Assembly: GCF_030704535.1 (NCBI RefSeq)
Contig: NC_081811.1
Location: forward strand, 6,180,001-6,244,000
Direction: 5' to 3'
Origin: Vitis vinifera
Lineage: Eukaryota > Streptophyta > Magnoliopsida > Vitales > Vitaceae
Length of the DNA: 64,000 bases
Of the stretch, positions 12,331-21,957 are shown one piece after another. How positions within the stretch are numbered: position 1 is the stretch's first letter; the number at the start of each line of letters is the position of its first letter. Under the pieces are notes generated by a model. It saw nothing but the letters and a program-made list of their open reading frames with translations. It ran no database searches and was not told where the DNA came from. The position numbers and the translations under genes are program-made.

Positions 12331-12405
12331 GGATTGAGATCACAGATTCCCCTTGTCCGCCTATTCGAATAGCAACCTCAGCCCTCGGACTTGTGATTTG
12401 TGTGT
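12331..12405 (-). other. 5'UTR part of Bet1-like exon 2
   Basis: On the minus strand a polypyrimidine/AG acceptor sits just before 12405, and the exon runs to the ATG at 12330. No in-frame long ORF precedes the ATG, so this portion is read as leader. It is inferred from the splice signals and from the matching phase of the next coding exon at 355. Confidence 0.6.
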
Positions 12406-12702
12406 CTATTCTCAATTTCCAAACAATCCATCAAAAATAAGACAAAGGCCGATTGAATAGAGATATAGCAACAAAAATTCAAGAAAAAAATGAGGAAAAT
12501 CAAAGAAACATCAATTTGGATCTGGTATTTTTATGCGATTCCGATGTTAGGGATCATTTATGAGATGGTAACTAAATTGCCCAAACAACTCAGTTTAATT
12601 CAATTTCAGAGATGAAAAAATACAGTGAGAAAAATCAGATCTGGGAGAGAAAGAGTGGGAAAATGACGAAAGAAGAGGAAAGTAAGGAAAGAAAATTGTT
12701 AC

Positions 12703-12765
12703 CTTTGGAGGGAAGGTGAGAATCCCCACAACAAGGACAGGACCGTGAAGATGAAGAGCTGGTAT
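12703..12765 (-). other. Probable 5'UTR exon 1 and transcription start area of the Bet1-like gene
   Basis: A GC-richer island on the minus strand ends at 12703 with the donor AAAG|GTAACA. It lies about 300 bp upstream of the ATG exon and would give a short non-coding first exon. The start is approximate, because no transcription start site can be fixed from sequence. Confidence 0.45.
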
Positions 12766-12960
12766 TAATACTTGGGCTCCAACTCGGTCGGGTCGGTATT
12801 CGACCCAATTATAATAACTTTCAATTATATTTTAAATTTTTATAAATATTAAACTTCTTTGATGGTTCTAATTTTTTTGTTCTTAAAATAAAATTATTTA
12901 AAAAAAAACATTTTTGATAATTCTTTTCATGAATTTGAGATTCCGTATGTTGTGTTACGA

Positions 12961-13765
12961 CTTACGAAGAGTACGTTTGATAGCAATTTTAGAAGTGTTT
13001 TTAGTCTCAAAAGTGTCTTTTTTTAAAAAAAATTAGGTGTTTGATAAAATTTACTAAGATTGCATTTGAGAGTGATTTTAAAAAGCGTTTCTAACATTTT
13101 TAACACTTGAATGATAAAAACTTTTCAAGTATTATAAATATTAAAAATACTTCCTAGAATCATTACCAAATAGATTATAAATATTTTTATAAATTTGAAA
13201 AATCACTTATATCATTTTTTTTAGAGAGACACTTAGATTGTGTTTGGTTGTAATTTTGAGAAATGTTTATAGTTTTTCTAATACTTAAAAAATAAAAAAT
13301 TTTAAGTATTAAAAAAATTAGAAAAACTTTTCAAAGTCACTGTCAAACACAGTCTTATAATTTGTTTTATAATGATTTTAGAAAGTAATTATAATGTTTT
13401 TAATGCTTAAAAAAAATTAAAGTATTAAAAAGACTTAAAACACTTATAAAAATCACTGCAAAAAAACACACTCTAGTGTATTTGACAGTAATTATAGAAA
13501 ATGTTTCTAACTTTTTTAATACTTGAAAAATAAAAAATTTCAAGTTAAAAAAAATGTTAAAAGCACTTTCTAAAATCATTATCAAATGAGTTCTTAGAGT
13601 ACGTTTAGGAGTAATTCCGAAAAGCGTTTCTAACATTTCTAACACTTTAATAATAAAATATTTCAAGTATTAAAAATATTAAAAGCGTTTTCTATAATCA
13701 CTACCAATGGACTCTTAATAAGCAATTTGTCCCAAAAATACTTCGAGTATAAACATTATCAAATG
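12961..13765. repeat. Array of fold-back (palindromic) mini-elements
   Basis: At least five related ~120-bp units follow one another (about 12965-13160, 13229-13360, 13375-13480, 13478-13600 and 13598-13720). Each opens with a version of GTTTGGTAGTGATTTTAGAAA, has an A/T-rich centre containing TTTAAGTATT-like inverted halves, and closes with the complement (TCACTATCAAA-type). Each could fold into one long hairpin. They look like serial insertions of a small MITE into its own kind. Confidence 0.65.
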
Positions 13766-14299
13766 TACTCGATACAGTAAAAAGATTTATAGTTCAAGGT
13801 ATAGATGCGAGAAAAAAGAATAAGAGACATTTGGTGGTGTAAGAGAAATCATAATTCAAAGCATAAATATAAAACAATGAATAAATAGTTGCTAACTATT
13901 TAGATTTTTATAATATTTTATATCATATAGTGGAATATTATCTCTTATCCGTAAAGATACGATGATTGATTGAACTACATTAAAATTCCATATAGCTTTG
14001 TATATGAATGATTTTATTTTTGTATTATTCCATTGATGTATTCACATTAAAGCTTCCATGTACATCGAGACATCAAGTCGTTAGACAAATACACATAGTA
14101 TATGAGATGATGTTACATTTTAGTGTGTACAACATATCTATCTCTTTCATTATATTCATGCATTAAAACCATTGATTTCTAAATGTGATTCAACAACCTT
14201 TTAAGTACATGGGTAAATAGGTGACACCTAACCTTAAATGAAACTTTCTTTATAGATACAAACTAAGTAAATTTTCTTCTATTTATTTTTCAAATTTAT
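13766..14299. other. AT-rich intergenic stretch
   Basis: No gene, RNA or clear repeat recognised. Confidence 0.5.
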
Positions 14300-15200
14300 T
14301 AAAATTGATAAAGATTTCGTATTTGTTTTTTTGACTTTTTGATAAAAACAATTTATTTTCATAATTTAGGTTGTTTGTTTTTATTTTTATTTTTTCATAA
14401 CTTATTATAAACTTTTTACTAAATAGAGAAAGTGAAAGGTGGTATTTGTTTTTTTGGTTTTTTGCTGAAAGCAATTTGTTTTCAGAATTTAGGTTATTCG
14501 TTTTTCTACTTTTTCATAACTTATTATAAACTTTTTACTAAATAAAAAAAAAATCAAAATATATAGTTTTTTTTAAATAAAAAAATAACATATTGGTTTT
14601 TCTTTACTTTTTAATACTTAATATAAATAAAATACTATAAAAACAAACAATCTAATATTTAACATTATTAAGCATTGAGGTTCTATTTATAATTAAATAA
14701 AAAAAAAACAAACACCACCTTAGAGGGTGTTTTTTTTTTTACTTTTTGTTAAAAAAATTTTCATGACTTATTATAAACTTTTTAATAAATAGAAAAAGAC
14801 AAAGGTGATGTTTGTTTTTTTACTTAATTCTAAATAGAACCTTAATGCTTAAATAGTGTTAAATATTATGTTGTTTGTTTTTATAGTATTTTATTTCTAT
14901 TGAGTATTAAAAAGTAAAAAAAACCAAGATGTTATTTTTTCTATTTAGAAAAAACTACATATTTTGGTTTTTTCTATTTAGTAAAAAGTTTTATAATAAG
15001 TCATGAAAAAGTAGAAAAACAAACAACCTAAATTCTAAAACTAAATTGCTTTCAGCAAAAAGCCAAAAAAAATAACATATTGATTTTTCTTTTATTTTTT
15101 TAATACTTGATAGAAATAAAATACTACAAAAACAAACAACCTAATATTTAAATATTAAAGTTCTATTTAGAATTAAGTAAAAAAATAAACACCACCTCAT
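14300..15200. repeat. Nested MITE cluster (GGTGGTGTTTG family)
   Basis: One nearly complete copy lies at 14437-14720 (284 bp). Its ends are AGGTGGTATTTG and CAAACACCACCT. A partial copy precedes it from about 14318. An inverted copy starts near 14793, and a further right half ends at about 15196 with AAACACCACC. The shared internal blocks are TTCATAACTTATTATAAAC and GCAATTTGTTTTCAGAATTT. The same family recurs at 20571-20852 and, in part, at 61719-61850. Confidence 0.75.
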
Positions 15201-15314
15201 ATTTAGAATATTTTTCAAATTATATGCCTTTGATATTAATACAATTGTAAACCATACACCACTTATAGAGTGTAATTTACATCTATTAATTGATTGATAC
15301 ACTAATTTGATAAT

Positions 15315-15319
15315 AATAC
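15315..15319 (+). repeat. Left 5-bp target-site duplication of the chimeric LTR-like element
   Basis: AATAC, repeated exactly at 19671-19675. Confidence 0.8.
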
Positions 15320-16324
15320 TGTGGACCCCGCATTTCCGATTGCTCGAATGCGTTTCCCACTCGATTTTTATTTGAAAAATGATTTTTATTGATTAAGAAA
15401 ATGACTTGGAGTCGCCACTTATTTTTGTTTTATTTTTAAAAGGGTAAACAAAATAAGAAAGAAAAACCCTAAATGTGACTCCTTATTTTGGAAAAGACGA
15501 TCTGCGAAAAATCGGATCGGGTTCGGGGGTCAGGTTACTTATCGGGAAGGTACGGTACGGACCGTAGCACCCCTCTAAGTCCCTAAAGTCGGGTCTATAC
15601 TAATAGACTGAAACTGACGTGGCAATCAATGAGGAAATCAGCAGATACTCAAATCAAACTTACACATATGACAATAAGAGCATGCATAGAGAATAATCAA
15701 AATGAGAATGAGTGCATACCTGGACCTCCAGTGACAAATGCGCTATCATGAAGCAGGATCAGTGAGCAACGAACAAGATATAATTAAGTGCATATCATGG
15801 AACAAAATAAATCAAACACGCACGATAAGTAAATCAATCAAACAATCAATCAATCGTCAATTCACATATGTGGGGCCCCCACCAAAGCCCGTTTATTTTT
15901 GCATGAATTAATTCCATAAATTCCATTATTCGAAATTACGGAATTTAATTCTTGCCTATTTTTAAAACATTTTAAAAGATCATGAAGGATTTGAAAATTG
16001 CTTGCCGAATAGAAAGTGGAAGCAAACTTTATTAAAAAGAGATTTTGAGTGATCCTAAAAATTCTAAGGATGAGAATTTGAAGAAGCTAAAATTATTTAA
16101 AGGGTTTAGAGGTTGGAAAACTATTTAAAAGCTTGAATTTGAAAAAGATGTGAGAAATAGGAGTACGAGATTATTTATAAAAACCTAACAAGGATGAAAC
16201 AGAGGGAAGGGGACACGTGGCTCAATGGTGGCACATACTGAAAGTGGCCATGCGTGGCCTGGTAGGAATGGGGGTCCAGAGATGTATTTAGTATTGCGCC
16301 CTCATTGGTTCTAGTTCCACCTAC

Positions 16325-16490
16325 TGCACAGGTCTGTGACACTTTGGACAAGGCTTTATATGAATTGTGATCCAATTGACTGCTTCTGATTCATCTCGGT
16401 ACTTCTTGGCTCAAAACCCCCATATCAAACAGGAACAAGGCGAGTGTGTCTTTGATAAGCAACTGAAGCAAAACTATAGACCGCATGAGT
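16325..16490 (-). pseudogene. Captured fragment: Ariadne-type RBR E3 ubiquitin ligase
   Basis: The minus-strand translation (two frames, with stops) reads FCFSCLSKTHSPCSCLIW, then YRDESEAVNWITIHIKPC and PKCHRPV. This is the end of the IBR zinc-binding domain and the start of the Rcat domain of plant ARI1/2/3-type ligases. Stops occur after the opening GL and near the middle, and a frameshift joins the parts. About 55 codons are present out of a parent of more than 500. Family recognition is from memory of the conserved Cys pattern. Confidence 0.75.
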
Positions 16491-16607
16491 ATTCTTCCTC
16501 ACAAAATTCATCATCCTCAACCCGGATTGCTTCCTCAATGACAGTCACTTTCTGAGAAGAATATGCATTTGCATTTTCTGCTTCCAGTTTACTTGATATT
16601 GGCTTGC
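16491..16607 (-). other. Captured fragment of unknown origin (between ARI and HVA22 pieces)
   Basis: The minus strand reads open as KLEAENANAYSSQKVTV followed by EEAIRVEDDEFCEEE. The acidic, codon-like composition resembles real exon sequence, but I do not recognise the parent gene. Confidence 0.4.
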
Positions 16608-16700
16608 TACTGGCTTATTCCTGTCCATAGTTTTGGAGCATTCAGGATAATCATAACCAAAAGTCAGCATGAGAGCTCTTGAAAGAAGAGACCCCATCAT
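16608..16700 (-). pseudogene. Captured fragment: HVA22/DP1-family N-terminus
   Basis: It starts at an ATG (16700, second ATG 16697) and reads [20 protein letters not shown] then KTMDRNKP. This resembles the N-terminus of plant HVA22-like (TB2/DP1/REEP) proteins: an initial membrane helix followed by the Gly-Tyr-Ala-Tyr-Pro region and a YKTVE-NKP-like motif. The usual tyrosine-rich part is partly lost. About 31 codons. Confidence 0.6.
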
Positions 16701-16743
16701 TTTGAATCCTTAAACACGTAGAAAAGGAAACGACTTCAGGTGC

Positions 16744-16854
16744 CTCTCTTTGATATACATGGTCATTAAGGGATGCAAATCCTGACAAGATTGCAATCTG
16801 CTTCAGTTCTAACACCAGATTAGGTAGTGAGTCAGCTGCTTGAACCATTCTGGC
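16744..16854 (-). pseudogene. Captured fragment: Mediator subunit MED22
   Basis: The minus strand reads [19 protein letters not shown] then [17 protein letters not shown]. This is the central helical region of plant MED22 (family pattern [32 protein letters not shown]). The parent encodes a subunit of the Mediator head module. The fragment begins within a few bases of the end of the RPN8 fragment. Confidence 0.85.
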
Positions 16855-17104
16855 TTTTCTGGGTTGCACTCTCTTTCACTTCCTCAACAGCATAATAAGC
16901 CTTGGTGGGAATTCCTATCTCCTTTGGTTGGACATCAATTATGACTAAGACAGGATTAGGAACATAGTCATGGAACAGTCCGTGAATATCTAGGTCGTTC
17001 TCCTGCAGTGTTGGTCCTGTGTTGTACCATCCAACCACATGCTCCTTGGCATTGATTCTCTTGAACGTGGAAAACATTGATTCATGATAGTTGTGGTCAG
17101 GAAA
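16847..17104 (-). pseudogene. Captured fragment: 26S proteasome subunit RPN8 (PSMD7)
   Basis: Open for 86 codons. It includes [60 protein letters not shown] and [14 protein letters not shown]. This is the MPN-domain core of RPN8, a lid subunit of the 26S proteasome. It is in frame with no stop across this piece, more intact than its neighbours. The parent protein is about 310 residues. Confidence 0.92.
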
Positions 17105-17114
17105 CCACATGCTT

Positions 17115-17420
17115 GGGTCCTTCATTCCTGGCTGCACTAACAGCAACAATACCATCCCGAACAGCATGAGGAGATCCAATTGCGATGCTGTTTAAGAAAT
17201 AATCGCGAGATCTGAAGGCAATTATAAAAAGAGAGGAAGCCAATCCTATCATGTATGGCTGCTTCCAAAGCAGCCATTACACCAGCGTCATTGTAATCTG
17301 GCCAGCAAAACCGGTATGAGGTGACTCGGGCACTAGGAGATCTACCATTTTTGCAGTTCCATAGATTGGATCCAAGAGGTTTGCTCCACCAACAAATCTA
17401 CCACCAGCTGTGGACAGTGT
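17115..17420 (-). pseudogene. Captured fragment: subtilisin-like protease (subtilase)
   Basis: It reads [16 protein letters not shown], then GTAK...SPSARV-like and CWPDYNDAGVMAALEAAIHD, and after frameshifts [29 protein letters not shown]. These are the blocks following the catalytic His ([11 protein letters not shown]) and around IAIGSFHAV...AGNSGP of plant S8 subtilases. At least two frameshifts are present. The catalytic Ser region is not included. Confidence 0.85.
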
Positions 17421-17538
17421 ATGCGTCAAGCTGAGGCGTCTGAATTATGGCGCCAGCAATCTGGGTTTCTAGAACTCGTTCATAAGTTCCTGCATGACGG
17501 CTTACATCTGTAGATGTACCGACCATGTCAAACCCAAT
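17421..17538 (-). pseudogene. Captured fragment: 5-oxoprolinase
   Basis: The minus strand reads [17 protein letters not shown] then [21 protein letters not shown]. This matches the phosphate-binding DMGGTSTDVS block and the following segment of plant 5-oxoprolinase (OXP1, ATP-dependent opening of 5-oxoproline in the glutathione cycle). One Gly of the DMGGT motif is replaced by Val. It runs straight into the subtilase fragment. Confidence 0.85.
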
Positions 17539-17544
17539 CATCAT

Positions 17545-17640
17545 GTTCAGGAATTGTCACAAATTGATCAAAGGTCAAGCCACGCTTTTCAGTTTCAGCA
17601 AGACTTCCAAGCAAGTCCAAATCCCCAAGTAAGCTAACCA
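17545..17640 (-). other. Captured fragment of unknown origin
   Basis: Open on the minus strand as MVSLLGDLDLLGSLAETEKR then [12 protein letters not shown]. It looks like genuine protein-coding sequence wedged between the 5-oxoprolinase piece and another unknown piece. I do not recognise the parent. Confidence 0.4.
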
Positions 17641-17650
17641 TCTCCGAAAT

Positions 17651-18139
<489 letters not shown>

Positions 18140-18317
18140 GTTCTTGTTGATGAAAGGTGAAGCTTAGGGCAGCAGCAGATGGAAATGATTGCTGAGGTGG
18201 CGGAGGTGTTTCGCCGCCGGCGTCGTTTGAGGACAGCTGAGTTATAGACATGGCGCGCACAGTCCTGATCACGTCATTAACATTAAAGACATGCCTTGGT
18301 CCATCGTTCCGAAAATA
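18140..18317 (-). other. Captured fragment(s) of unknown origin
   Basis: Open on the minus strand: GPRHVFNVNDVIRTVRAM, then SITQLSSNDAGGETPPPPQQ. The second part begins at an in-frame ATG and may be the N-terminus of another gene. Not recognised. Confidence 0.4.
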
Positions 18318-18552
18318 TAACTCCACAGCTTTTTCAGGCATAGTGGGCTTGAACTTCAACAGCTTAGCATATTCGTTTAAAAGATGAAACATGTAGTTTG
18401 TCCATCTTCAAGTCCTCTTAGATAAAATCACTGGCTGCCTTCCCCATGGACCGTGCCTTCTGCTTATGGCGGTTGCCCCAGTCAACAGCAAACTTAATTG
18501 ACCTGCACTTGTCATCCTCCCTTATGGACCAATAGCAGTGCACCGGCATCAA
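18318..18552 (-). pseudogene. Captured fragment: DUF821/CAP10 protein O-glucosyltransferase
   Basis: It reads LMPVHCYWSIREDDKCRSIK, FAVDWGNRHKQKARSMGKAA and SDFI, a stop in place of Gln, EDLKMD, then after a small frameshift MFHLLNEYAKLLKFKP and KAVEL. This is the C-terminal part of plant KDEL-containing/Rumi-like O-glucosyltransferases (pattern PV..YWPI..DDKC..IK.AVDWGN). It carries one nonsense change and one frameshift. Confidence 0.85.
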
Positions 18553-18720
18553 ACTCTTAATGAATGCATTGGCTTGGGCTTGGTTGTGGCATGATTGATC
18601 CTGTTGGCTGCTTGCTATTGAGCTCATTTGGCACCCTGAGAGCCATATGCATCTCGTCCACTGGGAACCATGAATCTATGATGGCGAGCCGAAATACATA
18701 GCCATCTCTCCTCGAGCCCA
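18553..18720 (-). other. Captured fragment(s) of unknown origin
   Basis: Minus-strand frames give GYVFRLAIIDSWFPVDEMH and MALRVPNELNSKQPTGSIMP. They look protein-like, but I do not recognise a family. The LTR-like leader begins to the right of this. Confidence 0.35.
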
Positions 18721-19670
18721 GATCAGAATATGCACAGCCAAATCATTCGGAATAAACCCAGAATTGTGAGCCATAAAAGGGATATGGATTGGGGTGCTAG
18801 AAGTAAAGAAGTATGAAAAAAGAAAGAATGGGATATAACGTGCTCAGAACAGAGCAAAACAGAGTGAGCAAAGCATAAGTGGGATCCCCTTTCATATTCA
18901 GATCCAAGGGTTCTGGCCAGTGGTGCATCAGGAGAGTTTAAAATAAATACCATAAGGGGAATGAGCCATATCCAAATAAGCAAAAATACAGAGGAAAGTA
19001 ATACAACATCACACTTATACCCGAACAACCAACCAAGGATCAGAAAGGAAAACAGAGACAGCAAGAGAAAATGTAAGATAGAAAGAAAACAGAGTGAGTG
19101 AGAATAGTCCAAGAGATTACCACCAATGTACCTGGAGATGCTCTTTCAAAGTTCTTGAGTTGTTCCTCCTCTCGCCTCTTCAACTCTATCTTTCTCCTTC
19201 ACTCTCGGCTCCTCCTTTCCTTAAGTTGTCCACCACTCTCAAGCAAACATACTCCCTCCGGTTACCTTTCTCTCATCCTCTGATTTTTCTCTGGAAAACT
19301 CTAACTCTCTGGTTCTTCTCTCCCTCTTCTTTCTCCCCCAGACTCTGAATATCCAGCTTGCCCCTCCAGAATCTCCCAAAACTCACCTTCAATGCAGCTG
19401 CATCATCCTAAAAATATCTCTCACGGTCTCCCCACTCTCTCTGCAGAAACAGCCACCAAAAGCCCCCCCCCACTCTCTGCAGCTGCCATCCTCAACGGTT
19501 TTCAGCTTTTTCTGCTGAAAGAAATCTCCACGTGTCAAGCTTCCATTGGCCATCAAAACCACTAACTTGATACCTTATCAACCAGTCCTGGAGTGACACG
19601 TGGTCATCCCAAACGATGACACTTGTCATAATCGGGCTGTAGAGATGTCTCCCCAAAATGGGGGTCTACA
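18721..19670 (-). other. Non-coding leader / LTR-like end of the chimeric element
   Basis: In minus orientation this starts TGTAGACCCCCATTTTGGGG and continues into a purine-rich tract (GGAGAAAGAAGAGGGAGAG). It then passes a T-rich stretch whose translation is falsely membrane-protein-like. No conserved coding content was seen. It is probably the promoter/leader side of the element. Confidence 0.5.
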
Positions 19671-19675
19671 AATAC
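19671..19675 (+). repeat. Right 5-bp target-site duplication of the chimeric element
   Basis: AATAC, identical to 15315-15319. Confidence 0.8.
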
Positions 19676-21860
19676 AAACAAAATTAAAATCGATAAAGAC
19701 AATATCACATCAAACACAAATATTAACCATCGATACCACCCAACAACAATTAAACACAACTACTAACTATAGTAAAAAGCTAACTTTAAATCAAACTATG
19801 TTAAGACTTAAAGAGTATATTTGACAATAGTTTAAAAAAATATTTATAGTATAAACAAATGTTTTTAAAATAAAAAATAAAAAGTAAGCATTTAACAAAA
19901 TTTAGAAAATACTTTTCAAATTTTGAAAAATCACTTGCAGTACTTTTTGTATAAATATTTGATCAATGATTATTCAAAAAGTACTTTTTAAAAAAATATT
20001 TTAACTAAATGCATTTCAAATAAAATGCTTTCAAATGCAATATAATTCCAATCAACAAATAAAAATTTTATAGGTAAACCAATAACTATAACTATAATGG
20101 ATACCCAATGATGTCATCTATCATCTCATTTTGTTGTCCAAATTGAAAATCATGAAGATACGTTAATTAAGAGTATTTTTGGTATGAAAAATGTGTAAAA
20201 TAACTATAACTATAATGGATAAGCTATTTAAGTGTCTTTTTTTTAAAGGCTTCTTATATATATATTTTAAGGCTATTGATCCATCATATCATATAAGCTT
20301 GAATAGGACATCTAATTGCTTTGATTTGAATTATTCAAATGATGCCTTATAATGACAATCAAACCTATTTCTAAATTATTATTTTCCATTTTTAAAAACT
20401 AACTGATAAGTGGATCCATCGTTTAATTATTAAATAAAACATCTTTATATTATAAAAGCCGAAATAAAAGTTTTGTTGCAATTTTTTTTTCCACTATTTT
20501 TAACCTTTTAAAAAAAAATTTAAAACATACTAATTTTCTTATTACGATAAGTGTCAAAAAATTAAGACTAAGGTGGTGTTTGTTTTTTTGGTTTTTTATT
20601 AAATGCAATTTGTTTTCAGAATTTAGGTTGTTTGTTTTTCTATTTTTTCATAACTTATTATAAACTTTTTATTAAATAGAAAAAGCCAAAATATGTAGTT
20701 TTTAATAAATAGAAAAAAAATAATATATTGGATTTTCTTTATTTTTTAATACTTAATAGAAATAAAATACTATAAAAACAAACAACCTAATATTTAACAC
20801 TATTAAACATTAAGGTTCTATTTAGAATTAAGTAAAAAAATAAACACCATCTTATATTTTTTTTTCACTATTTATAAATGCTTCTCCTTTTATACTTAGC
20901 CTTGATACATTATGAAAGAAAATTATGATTAAAGTACATACATTTTTTATTTTAATTTTATAAGAGTTGGAAATCTTAATTGAATAATATTATTATTTTA
21001 GTTTTCAAAATTCAATAAATAATAAAATATGTTTGTTTATTAATTAATAAAAAAATAAACTAAATTAAATATAATTATATTCATTATGATTAATTAATTA
21101 CTTTTTATTTAATATCTATTTTTTTATTCAAAATATTAATATTAGAAGATATGTATAAACATGTCATAATTCTTCTATTTCAATATTTTAAATCCCTCAC
21201 TATATACCTGAGTTCATATTTGAATTTACTAATTAGAAAAAAGGAAAATAAATTTATAAGAAAAATATAAAAAATAAATAATAGATTTATTAATTTTTTA
21301 TAAGACTTAATTTTAATTTTGAATAAAGTTAAATATTAATAATAATAAATATAGAAAATAAATAAATAATTTATTCATTTGTAAGAAGCTTTTTTCCAAT
21401 TTTGATATAGATTGTGTATCATTAAATTACAATTTGAAATAAATAAAATTTAATCTTATTTTTTATTCAAGAAAATAGATATGATTTTGCATATTAATAT
21501 AATCATATAATAAATATAAGTGTTTTAAAATAAAATATATTCAAACACAACCTTTAAAAAAAAAAAAGATGAAAATGAATTTTTTTATAAATTTTTATTA
21601 AATAATTAAAGTTAAATAAAAAAAATAAAAAAAATAGGCTATTAACTAACGGTTCACGGGCCTCGGAACAACCTTCGTACTCAAAAAAGGGGAAATTTTG
21701 AATATAGAATGCTTCTTTTATATTTACATACCACAATCCAAAAACAATTAAATCGTTTTCTATTTCTTGGGCCCAAATCCATCGTTTCTAGTTGGCCCAG
21801 CCCAATTAAGAGATGAAATGAACAAAACAACCTCAGAATTTGACGTACTTACAATTCCAT
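19676..21860. other. AT-rich intergenic DNA with one MITE
   Basis: No gene was recognised. The only definite element is the MITE at 20571-20852. The rest is A/T-rich with short homopolymer runs, up to the promoter area of the lipase gene. Confidence 0.55.
20571..20852. mobile_element. MITE of the GGTGGTGTTTG family (282 bp)
   Basis: The ends are AGGTGGTGTTTGTTTTTTTG and AAATAAACACCATCT, as inverted repeats. The interior matches the copy at 14437-14720. The flanking dinucleotide is TA on both sides, so a TA duplication is possible, but the other copy does not confirm it. Confidence 0.75.
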
Positions 21861-21957
21861 CCTCGTCTAGCAACCGCTTTTCTTCTGTTGTCTCTCTGCC
21901 GCGTCGCAGCCGCTTGAGAAAAATGTACGGACATCACTGCTGTTTCTCTCTCTAGAA

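Noticed and set aside
18723..19112. 129-codon minus-strand frame rich in Leu/Phe/Ser that looks like a membrane protein
   Set aside because: It is a translation of a T-rich non-coding leader inside the LTR-like element. No conserved motif, and the hydrophobicity follows from base composition.
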